Source: Onthophagus taurus (lineage: Eukaryota > Arthropoda > Insecta > Coleoptera > Scarabaeidae). Taken from it: a stretch of DNA of 64,000 nt. The position numbers and the translations under genes were made by a program. The stretch's first letter is position 1, and the number at the start of each line of letters is the position of its first letter. Below, piece by piece: positions 37,363 to 49,474 of this stretch. The notes under the pieces were generated by a model that was not told the origin of the DNA, ran no database searches, and worked only from the letters and a program-made list of their open reading frames with translations. The stretch lies in contig NC_091972.1 in the NCBI RefSeq assembly GCF_036711975.1, positions 11,041,001-11,105,000 on the forward strand, given 5' to 3'.

Positions 37363-38572
37363 TAATAATAAGCGTTTTATTGTTTACAATTTACAATATT
37401 TCTCCAGTACAATATATGTATAGACCCATACTCTTGGCTCTTCGCCCCAATCATCCCCTCTCCCAAAATCTGCTTCCTGTCCATCGCCTCCTCCCTTAGC
37501 TCACTACACCTTCTCAGAATGTGTTCCAGCGTCTCCCAATCCTCTCCACACAGCCTACACCACCTCTCCACATCGTTCGCCCAGTACCTGTTCTAACTCT
37601 CCTCATTGCCACAGCGGAATCTGACCACCAATCTCTTCCCTTCATCATCCCCCTCCATCAACAGATACTGTGGCAGTTCCTCTGTGGCTTTCTTTTCTGC
37701 TGCTGTATGTCCCTGTCCCTGTTTCTCAGTTCTCCCCACTCTTCTGTTGTTGATCCCAGTTAGAAAATATCCCACAGTCCTATAATATCTTTCCCTATAT
37801 GTCTGCCCATATATCAGCTTCCTCTCCTTAATTTCTCTTCAGCACCCTCCCAGGATCCTGAAATACGGTCTTCCTTCTATCATTTCCTCGTATTTCATAG
37901 CTCTTCTCCCAGCCTCCATCCTTACTGCATTCACCTTAACCTCCTCCCTCACTACAAGTGGAGTCTCCCTCGCCAAGTCTCTCGACCTATCTCCAATACC
38001 TTCGTTTGTACATCCTTCAGCAATCCTTGTTACCCCCGCGCCATAAAATACCTCTCCAGAGACCGCATCATCTCTACCGCCTCTCTAGCCACGAACACCA
38101 AATCATCCGCATACGCCAACGCGTGCACCTTCGTTCTTCCTATCACCACCTCACCTATTTGCTCTCTCCCAAATCTCTTTTCCAAGTCCGCCATATACAT
38201 CGCAAATAGTGTGGGCACCCTTGTCTCAATTCCTTCGTCGTCCAGAATACCTCGCTTAACTCTTCCCCCACTTTAACCTTGCCCACTGCCTCCCTGCATG
38301 TATCCTTCACTCTCTCAATCAGCAGGTCTGTGATGCCTCTCCTCCTCATTTCCTCCCACATCTTCCCTGTATCCACCTTATCAAATACCGTCTTCAGGTC
38401 TATGAACAATGCATACAACTTTCCGCCCTTCTTGTTCAATTCCCTATCTGCCAGGTGTTTCAATATATATTGGCAACAACTCACCCCTCTCCATTTCCTC
38501 TTTCAATCTCCCCATCAGTACTTTTCCATATATTTTAACTGTAGTGTCCAACAGGGTGATCCCTCTATAATT
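37363..38572 (-). mobile_element. 5'-truncated LINE (I/R1-like) with 12-bp target-site duplications
   Basis: On the minus strand the ORF2 protein begins abruptly in the reverse-transcriptase block YRGITLLDTTVKIYGKV. It continues with GGKLYALFIDLKTVFDK, VKVGEELSEVFWTTK, LFAMYMADLEKRFG, KVHALAYADDLVFVAREAVE (catalytic YADD kept), and a C-terminal Cys/His module MERWCRLCGEDWETLEHILR. The 3' end has a TTATTA-type tail. TTATGGAAAGAA occurs immediately outside both ends (37351-37362 and 38573-38584), a clear target-site duplication. A few frame changes exist, but the sequence is otherwise well kept, so this is a fairly recent insertion. Confidence 0.88.
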
Positions 38573-38740
38573 TTATGGAAAGAAGATTAACAATTTTGAG
38601 ATTAATTGTTACTAATTATTTTTCCTTACAGTAAGTAACGAATTCGACTTGTTATAAAGTTATATTTTATTCTTTACCAATATTAAACAATAATATACAA
38701 TTAATAAAGACTACTTCTACATTTTTTTGATAAAGAACTG

Positions 38741-40553
38741 TCAGCGATCCAAACTCTCTCTATCACGCTTGAAGTAATCCTTTTCTACTTTTTGGACCAA
38801 ATTGATAAGGGACGGAAATTTTCTTACAGTTGCTGCTAAATCAGAATTGGGCAGTGGAGTTGTTAAAATTGTGAATAAATGTCCAAATAATAAAGCGTCT
38901 AATTCTGTAGGACTAAAAATAAAATAAATTAATTATAAGAAAAATCCTAAAAAAGAATTTTTTAAACATTTAAAAAGAAATCTGGACTTACTTGGGGAAA
39001 GGATTGATTTTGGAGGAAGTTTTTTTTTTCACTATACTACACAAATAAAGCACAAAAATATCTGTCTAAAAATAATTAGATTTTAAATTTATTAAATTTA
39101 TCAACGCGTCCAAAAATAATCATGTTGTAAGCTATTTAACAAGTCCTTGAATTTCAAAATTTTCATCAATAAGTAACCAATCACCATCTTTACCCCCTAT
39201 ATCCCCAATACCATCATCTTGAGTTAAATCTTTAAACAATTCTGAAGGACAATCTTGACATTCAACAGCTTGATCTTGCATAGTTCTGGTATCACCTGAT
39301 TGATCAAAATGATGGGTATGGGAAAAATCGGTTACTATATCATCAGATGTATTAATCTGAGATGTAGATACAGACTGAGTTGTATCAAGATCATCAATTA
39401 ATTGTTTCATGTAAGTATTCGTTCTGGTTGCTTTATCTTTAACTTTACATATACTGAAAAACTATTTAAAAAATAGGACAAAAAATAATTAGGGTGAAAA
39501 TTTTTTTAGGATTTTTAGGACTCACTGTACACCGATCAACTTTAGTCCATTCTTGAACTGTAAATATAGTATTTCTATTCATTACTTTTTTATCAATATT
39601 AGATACTAAATCGACTAGTTTATCAAATTTATGTATAAGATTAGCTAAACCGTTACCACCAGCTGGGATAGGTACAGTTAATAAGGTGTAAATATGGCCA
39701 TAGAGCAAAGCATCTAATTCAGTAAATCTAAGAAAGGATTTAAAGGATAAAATCATAAAATAAATACTAAATTAAACTTACCTATCTCCAAAGAAATAAA
39801 TACTACCCTCCAGTCGATCAGTTAAAGCTTGACAACAAGTTTCAACTTCTTGGAAAACCTCTTTTAAACTCTTTTCATACCAACCCAAAGTTTTCAAATG
39901 TTTAACCTGTTTTGATTTTTTACTCCAAGTTTGTAATATATTTAAAGGCCAAGGATAAACAGAACCATTTCGAGGCTTAGTAACTTCAGAATAAGTTTCT
40001 TTATCACACCAACAGACATAATTTTCAGCATTTCCAAGCACATTATTAATCAAAGCAATATATGCTCTCATATCAGCCTTTTGGTCAGGTTCTAAGTGCT
40101 CAGTAAGAGTGATTCCTTTTTGTGCAACAAATGAGACAATTCCTTCTAATTCAGCAACAACAAAGGCGCCACATTTAATGAATGGAACTTTTCCAGTGGG
40201 TGACATAAACTCTGCATTCGCTCTTGATTCAATTTGAAAATCTAAGTGACACATTTTTAGGTATGCTTGAACAGCTAAACAATTTGCATTGTCTGGAAGA
40301 AGAATTTGTTCTACTTCATAGGGTTGGAAAAGTTTTACATCTTTGGGCCATGGTTCATGAGCTAAAAAACATTTAATAAGTAATTAAAATATAAAATAAT
40401 TTTAACCTATAAATAGTGATTGAAATTTTTGCTTTTAGGTTATGTTTGTGTGGAGATTAGAATTGAAATAAAAATAAGAGAAAGTAGAACTATTACGATA
40501 CGGAAAAAGTACTTACCATCAAAATGAACTTTGATTCGATCAATTAGAGCCAT
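38741..40553 (-). CDS. Mtx2: Metaxin-2, with two alternative terminal coding ends
   Basis: Cytosolic-side subunit of the mitochondrial outer-membrane import/SAM-associated metaxin complex, a GST-fold protein without catalytic activity. Shared exons: 40553-40517 ([12 protein letters not shown]) and 40361-39782, holding [36 protein letters not shown] and [14 protein letters not shown], ending at YFFGD. Isoform B splices to 38912-38741 ([20 protein letters not shown] to a stop), giving 262 residues against 263 in human MTX2. Isoform A splices to 39727-39526 ([19 protein letters not shown]) and on to 39461-39132, an acidic Ser/Thr-rich tail, giving 382 residues. Exons A and B encode the same C-terminal helices with different sequence, and both accept the same phase-2 donor, so they are mutually exclusive by construction. 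AATAAA on the minus strand at 38672-38667 can end isoform B. Confidence 0.93.
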
Positions 40554-41426
40554 TTTTACGCTTTTTTAAGATTGACGTTACGTCAGGTTAGTTTAAGTTG
40601 AACTTTTAATTAATTGAAAATTCTAGGGATATTTGGTTTCTTTATAAATTATTTTGACAGTTATATAGAACATTTCGATTTAAGTTTCTTAAATATCATT
40701 AATAAAATAAATAAATATTAATGAAAAATTGATAAAGTGTTTATTAAACATTAAATAAATAAATAATTTGATTATTTGAAAATAACTGAAACATTTTATG
40801 ATAATCAATAGTTGTGTTGGCAACATTGAAGATTTAAGATTTATCTACTTCTAAATAGATGCTGCTTTAAAAGCATTCAACAGCTTCTAATTATAAGCTG
40901 GGTTGAGTTGGATTTTGCTGCTTTGAGGCGACAAAATTTGCTGCATTTGGGGTTGTTCAAGGTGAAATCAGTATTACACTAGATAGCCTCCTATAAGATT
41001 ACTAAGAGAAATGTAGAATTGTACCGAGAGTCTTTAGTCTCTAAGAAGAAATTTAGAATTGTACTGGACAGCTATCAGGCTGCAAAAGGAAATTTAGGAA
41101 TACGTTGCAAGCCTTAAGAAGACTTCAGGATTAAATTGCACTCCATAGATTCAAGACCCAGATGAAGAAATCTAGAACTACAATAGACAGACTCCAGACT
41201 CAAGGCAAAGTATGAAGTTCAGACTCTAAAAAGAAATCTAGAATTGCACAATTGATAATTTCGACATAAAAATGTTTTTAAATACAGTGTAATATAATTT
41301 TGAATTTAAATTTTTTGTTATAAAATGAATATTTATTTTCATTTAGTTCCCCAGAAAAAAAAACTTACAAGCTGAATCCCCAATACATATCTTGACAAAT
41401 AAAATTTTTGAAACCAGTTCTCCACA
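40554..41426. other. Upstream region of Mtx2 with a degenerate 40-bp repeat
   Basis: No gene was seen. From about 40990 to 41260 there are roughly six imperfect units of about 40 bp with the theme GAAATCTAGAATTG followed by a variant of GACAGACTC. The units are diverged and non-coding. The rest is A+T-rich promoter-proximal DNA of Mtx2 and of the ORF that follows. Confidence 0.45.
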
Positions 41427-42341
41427 ATGCATCCAATTGCAAAGTTCGTAAATTTTAATCGCTGTTTCGTCCTGCGTTTGCAGCACGCGAAAAATGTAAA
41501 AGTCGATCAACCAACTAAAATAAAATCATCAAAACTAAAGGTATCCAAAAAATCGACCGAAAAGTCTCTTGAAATCCAACATATTCAAGTTTCGAAAGAA
41601 ATTTTACAAGAACCCACGCCGATAGCGGAATCATCCAAGATGGAAGACGTAGCTTTCAATGAAAAATCCTCAATCAGATCTTTACAATTAATTGAAAACG
41701 AAAGCTTTCCGAATTTAATAAGAAATGAATCGTTTGTTCATCGAAATTTCGCCGAAATTAAATCTTCAACTTTAAAAAATCAAAGGAAGATTATTAAAGG
41801 GAAAAACGATCGTACTTTTAATTCGAGCGATGATCATAATCGAAAATCAATTTGTTCAACAAATTCAAAAACTTTAGTTCCAAGAGATAGTAGGATTCGA
41901 AAAGGGATTGTTAGAAATGATAGTTATAAAGAAGCGTGTATTCAAAATAGTGTGATTATAGAAGAAGGACAAAAACTACCGGTTAAAGTTAAAAATAAAA
42001 AAATTAAAAAATTTGGTACCCGAAGAATTAGCATCAATATAACTTGCAATATTAAATTACCCCAACAACTTTATCAAAAAGAAATTAAAATGGCTTCAGC
42101 GGAAGTTCAAACAGATTCAACACATCTTGACAGCATTTCCTGCGAGCCTTTAATAGAAGAATTAAATAATTCTATCGAAGAATGGAGTATGGAGAGATTT
42201 ATTAAACCGAATTATTTAGAAGATTCTGATGATTTTTTTATGGAGAGCAAAAATTATCAGTGTCGTATAAAAAATTTAGAGAAAAAAATTAAAAAGAGAT
42301 TGTGTGGTTTAAAAAAATTAATATCGGATAAAAACGTTTAA
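41427..42341 (+). CDS. Unrecognised protein, 304 residues, single open exon
   Basis: An uninterrupted frame of 305 codons in DNA this A+T-rich is very unlikely by chance. The protein starts MHPIAKFVNFNRCFVLRLQH and is Lys/Ser-rich. It contains a motif VKNKKIKKFGTRRISINITC in the middle, an acidic patch LEDSDDFFMESK, and a basic C-terminal helix RIKNLEKKIKKRLCGLKKL. There is no signal peptide, membrane segment or family motif that I know. A stop lies in frame three codons before the ATG, so this start is the earliest in the exon, although an upstream exon joined inside the frame cannot be excluded. It is convergent with the minus-strand gene ending at 42426. It is possibly lineage-restricted. 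Confidence 0.55.
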   Translation: MHPIAKFVNFNRCFVLRLQHAKNVKVDQPTKIKSSKLKVSKKSTEKSLEIQHIQVSKEILQEPTPIAESSKMEDVAFNEKSSIRSLQLIENESFPNLIRNESFVHRNFAEIKSSTLKNQRKIIKGKNDRTFNSSDDHNRKSICSTNSKTLVPRDSRIRKGIVRNDSYKEACIQNSVIIEEGQKLPVKVKNKKIKKFGTRRISINITCNIKLPQQLYQKEIKMASAEVQTDSTHLDSISCEPLIEELNNSIEEWSMERFIKPNYLEDSDDFFMESKNYQCRIKNLEKKIKKRLCGLKKLISDKNV

Positions 42342-42425
42342 TTTGATTTCTTTTTTGTAAAGTAATCTCTTAAATAATTGTAATATACTTGTCATTTTTA
42401 TGCTTTAAAACAAAAATATGGTTTG

Positions 42426-45400
42426 TTAAATGTAATTATCATTTTCTTTATATATTAATTTTGACTTTAAAATAAGTGTCCATGTAATTATTTTTTTTAA
42501 GTATAAATAAATTTTCTTACCGTGTACTATATGAGTTTCATTCCCAATAACATAAAAATATTTACATAATTCACATCGAATATTTCTTTGTTCATTCAAT
42601 TCATCAATACTTAATTCAACTTTACTATTTTCATTAATTTCTTTATCACCCGCTTCATCTTCTTTGTTATTATTTTTTTCTATTTCATTTTCAATGTTAC
42701 TATCTCCTGCGTATCTCATATTTATATCAGTTACTGATTGACATTCAGTAAGTAGATCTTTAAAACTTTCGTTACATCCTTCACCTGGCATTTCTGTTTA
42801 TAAAATAAATAAGATTTAGTAAATTCCTTTTATTTTTATATAATTACTATTTTGGTGTAGATAAAAAGTTGTGCAAAATAAATCTAAATCTTTACAGATT
42901 AGTGAAAAAGAAAGAATGTGTCCAGTAGATGAGGTAAAGATGAATTAAATTATATTTAAGATTTTTTATTTCACTTACACATAGCAGAAACGTCGGAGTT
43001 AATGGATTTAATTGTAGATTTCTACATAATTACAGAATCTACAAATTATAAGTTTAGATTTTTTAATTTCTCATCAATTTCGATGTAACATTTAGTTCCA
43101 CTGGAAATGGTGAAACACTAAACAGTCATGGAGATGTGTCGAATTGGTTTTTATTATACAGAGGGCTAAGTCTTCCTTAGGACGGAATTAAGTTCTTAAT
43201 TCATATAAAAGTTCAACAGATCCCGAAGATTATGGCCAGAATAAATAGGAAATACTATCCAGAAATGCGATGGCGTTTCTAAAGGTATTACAATAAAGGT
43301 CTTCTTTTTGACCTTGTTGATATTTCCCAGTCCACAGAATGTTCTTAAGTTTTCGCTTCTTTCTCTATCATATAGTTTTCCCGGTGATTCTGCGAAGTAT
43401 CTTATTTCTATTGTTTCAAATATCTGTTTTGTTTTAGATGTGTCAGGTCTAGTCTCAGCCGTATAGGTCATGATCGGTCTTATGGTGGTCTTATACATAT
43501 ATTCCCTGATTTTGTGTTAATATGTAGATGTTTGTTCCTCCATGAAGTGTTGTTTAAGCAGCCTGCGATTTTACTGGCTTTCCTGACTTGTTGGGATACT
43601 TCCTCTTCAATATTACCGTAACTTGACAGTTGAACCTCCAAGTACTAGACGTTCTGGTTCACTTCCAGCTTACATCGAAGTGGCTCTTTCGCTGTTGTCA
43701 TGCATTTAGTTTTTTTGAGCAGCAATGTACATGTTGAGTTGTTTCGTTATGTTGTTAAATTCTTGTACGTTTCTTTGCAGATCGTTCTCGTTTTCCGCAA
43801 AGTGTCATCCGCATAATAAAGGAACACAATTTCTTGATCACCCACTTTATAGCTCCTGCCATCACAAGATTAAACAGTAGTGGACTCAATGAATCCTCTT
43901 CTCGAATGCCAGCATTTACAGGTATTTCCGTGATTTTTCCATTTATTCGTGCTTGTATGTTGTTTTCCAAACAGATGTTTTCGATGGTTTTAACTGTATT
44001 ATGTCGGTTATATAGCAGATTTATGGCATCCTTTAATCTGATCTTATCAAAGATCTTTTGTAAATCAATGAAACATAAGAATGAGGGTTTATTATATTCT
44101 ATTGACTTTTCTACGACTTGTCTCATCACGAACACCGTATCTGTACAAGACCTTCCTGATTTAAACCTTTTTTGTTCTTCAGCCAGTAATGAAATGGAAT
44201 TAATTTTGGTTGTGAGAATAATAAGAGAAGCAAATAAAAGCTCAGTTAGGAATTACATCGCCCGGATGTATGTATTTTAAGTTGCAAAACGGGTTCCATT
44301 CATGGGAAAAGTTATTACACTGGTGCTATAGAAAGAGCTGGAAAAGTAATACATTAATAAACTTAAAAGTTTGATCCAGAATCTAGATTTCCCAGATACC
44401 AGCCTCAGGTGTTTCTGATGACTTACTGGAATATATATAATATTATGCCAACAACCTTATTCCCATATAGGTTGATATTCAAGAAAGAGGAGTTAAGATT
44501 GTTCCAAACACCGCATATTGCAGAACTACGCTGTTCACGACTTATATAGATGGAGACTTATAATGTTTCGCAGCACTTAGAAGGGAAATGGCCGGCAGTC
44601 TGATATAGGAAAGTCCGACAGACTTCAGTTATCAGTAAACTTTCATGAATTCAACGAGTAGCTCGATTGGCAATCTCTGGTGCGATAAGCACAACGCCAA
44701 CTCTAGCAATTGATGTTCTGCTTGGCCATCTCCTTTGTATTTACATATAGAGAAAGTGACCAGAACTACCATGTACAAGTTTAAGCAATATGCTCAAACC
44801 TGCTCCGACACGTCCTATCCTTATTCTACGGAAGACACTATAAGCACTGATATTGTGCTAGTTCTCTGGTTCAGACAGGTATTTGCATGTTCACAGATGG
44901 ATTAAAAACGCAGGAAGGGATCGGGGTAGGAGTATACTGAAAGCTGAAAGACACATCGGACACTTTATATCGTTATTTATAATTATATTGCATAATATAT
45001 AAACAGTTGGGAACTTACTTGTATTAAATTAAATAACAGTTCAAAGTGAAGATGGTAAGATATAGGAACTATCAATTAGTTACCAAACATAAATGTTTCC
45101 TAACGAACACAAACACATCTTCTTCTTTTAAATAAATTAATAAAAAATATTACAGAACATTAAGGGAAATTCACCGATAATTTAACTTCTGTTATCACGC
45201 AACTGCCACAAGATTTAGATGCCTCCACTAACTCCGAGTTCTAAGGAATGTGTAATAAAATTCCATTTCATAAAGTTTTTTCTAATTTATTGATTGTAGG
45301 AATGTTAATTACACAATTAATGTGTTTTAATACTTTTAGAACATAAATATTAGTCAATTGAGGTTAGAGACATACGTTTCTGCACATAACCTTACTTTTT

Positions 45401-45813
45401 ATTTGGTAGAAAATGCTATAAGTAACTTTACAAAACAGATTAAACTTATTATTTATAATAAAATAATTTATTAAATTAAAATTTCAGCTTTACTTTAATC
45501 CTAAGTAAATTCATGTATGAGAAGCCCACCAAATCTGATGAAAAATTGTTGAGCTCTCAAAATTTGTACTTTTTCTTTAATATCAAAATATTTAATATTT
45601 TTTTAATATAATCGGTTATAAATTGATGTATAAAGTTTTTAATTTTATAACCCAAATTATTTTAATCTTGAATTTTCTAGACATTTAAAACTTAAATAAA
45701 AAAATTATTACCCGTTGCATCATCGAACCGTTCGTCGGAATCACTCCTTCCGCTATCTTCATCGTCAACATCAATCATATTTTTGTAATGTTTTCTAAAA
45801 TCATGTAAATTCA
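42426..45813 (-). CDS. Unrecognised two-exon protein, divergent partner of RpL23
   Basis: Exon 1, 45813-45707, encodes MNLHDFRKHYKNMIDVDDED, then SGRSDSDERFDDAT, and has a donor ACG G/GTAATA. Exon 2 starts at the acceptor near 42796 with MPGEGCNESFKDLLTECQSV, then an acidic Asn/Glu-rich stretch and RNIRCELCKYFYVIGNETHI. The C..C...H..H spacing there could be a small zinc site. A good donor (CAC G/GTAAGA) follows at about 42520; if it is not used, the frame runs on to a stop at 42426. Start codons of this gene and RpL23 are 151 bp apart, head to head. The intron carries a dead LINE. I do not recognise the family, and the 3' end is uncertain. Confidence 0.5.
43150..44200 (-). mobile_element. 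Decayed LINE (RTE-like) in an intron
   Basis: On the minus strand: VEKSIEYNKPSFLCFIDLQK, IFDKIRLKDAINLL, a remnant of the region just before the catalytic motif (SLSPLLFNLVMAGAIKW), and further down LYDRERSENLRTFC and TIRPIMTYTAETRPDTSKTK. These are in the order expected of reverse transcriptase and the C-terminal domain. The YADD itself is degraded. There are multiple frame changes. Confidence 0.75.
44600..44985 (+). mobile_element. LINE fragment with RNase H-like remnant (I/R1/jockey group)
   Basis: On the + strand: RLAISGAISTTPTLAIDVLL and HLPLYLHIEKVTR, then MYKFKQYAQ. This is the linker that precedes RNase H in several I-group LINEs. A decayed FTDG-like start of RNase H follows near 44890. 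It is opposite in orientation to the LINE just before it, so this is a separate insertion. Confidence 0.6.
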
Positions 45814-45943
45814 TTCGATTTTATTCTTGCTTACAACCGAGAGTGGAAATTTTGAAATTGCCTCCATTTGACACTTATTAGTTTTGGGCGCGTACGCCAG
45901 AGGTCGCTCGATCGCTTACTTCAATATACGTCACTAAGCGACT

Positions 45944-45951
45944 TCCTTTCT
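45944..45951 (+). promoter_or_regulatory. TCT (polypyrimidine) initiator of RpL23
   Basis: The pyrimidine run at 45942-45953 contains CCTTTC, with the C at 45946 as the likely +1. This is the TCT initiator and 5' TOP signature used by ribosomal protein genes, 19 bp before the start codon. It lies within the short region shared with the minus-strand gene starting at 45813. Confidence 0.6.
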
Positions 45952-45964
45952 CTACAAAACCAAA

Positions 45965-46704
<740 letters not shown>

Positions 46705-46790
46705 GTCTTTGTTCTTGTATTTATAAAAGTTTAAAAAACGGGAATAGTCGAAATAAAGAGGTTATTCTTGAAAATTTTATTACATTTTAA

Positions 46791-47451
46791 TTAATAATCA
46801 ACATCAATAAGTTTTCCTTTTATGTACAAATTATGTATAACTCCTTCTTTTTTGTCTGTTGTGGTAGCTTTGATGAAAGCATCTTGGTCATCAAGTAAGA
46901 ATTTCATTTCTGTACCAAGCTCAGTGAAATCATTTTCAGTTTCAATTTGTTCTCCATTAATCCAAACATTTAACGTAGATTTTTCTGAAATTTAATTAAT
47001 TAAAAATTGCGTACCTTGCTATTAATTTTTTTTACCAAAAACGATTCTGAATCTTTTTCCATTTGAAACCACAGCCCAACTTTTTAAGGAACGATTTTGT
47101 TTTTCAACAAATTTTTCTAATGGTTCACCATTAATATACAAAGAATATCCAAAAGAAAAATTTGGTAATGGATCAACTTTGATTTCGCACAACGTGTTAT
47201 TAGTTCCAATCGTAAATTTTTCATCCCCAACTAATTTAAACATCCAATCTCTACGAAAAAGTTCCTACACAACAAAATCAAACTAATTGGGAGTCTTAAA
47301 TTTAATTTACCTGCCCATCAACTCTTAAAACCCTTTTACCGCTGGTTGTTCCATGGTCAAATTCAATGGTATGAACACCATCATAAAGTGGAACACTCCA
47401 ATAAGCGACTAAATCGGTTCTTTCCTCCGAATTTTTTTTTAATAAAGACAT
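46791..47451 (-). CDS. Faim: Fas apoptotic inhibitory molecule 1
   Basis: Small beta-sandwich protein, an anti-apoptotic and aggregate-clearing factor in vertebrates. Exons 47451-47311, 47264-47036 and 46984-46791 give 187 residues, similar to human FAIM. Blocks: DLVAYWSVPLYDGVHTIEFD, HGTTSGKRVLRVDG, WMFKLVGDEKFTIG, GYSLYINGEPLEKFVEKQNR, FRIVFG, LNVWINGEQIET and GVIHNLYIKG. Both introns are about 50 bp. The frame is intact throughout. No signal peptide or membrane segment, as expected for a cytosolic protein. Confidence 0.95.
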
Positions 47452-47742
47452 TTTACCTGCGTTCAAAATGTACTACATTATAAACGGTGAATAATTTATT
47501 ATGTGAGTCGTTGGAAAATCGAAAATCGATCGTCTTTGGTCAGAATTAGAATTCATTATGAGCCAAGTTTTTGTGTACATTCAGTTTCAATCGATATTTT
47601 ATTACAGTTTCAAGTTTATGCGGGTTAAAAAGTTGAAAACAACTTAATATGGAAGATTAAATAAAACAAAATTATTTTTTGAATACTTTTTTAGCAAAAT
47701 TAACATTAAATGAACGTTTGGAGACAATTATATGAAATTTTT

Positions 47743-49474
<1,732 letters not shown>

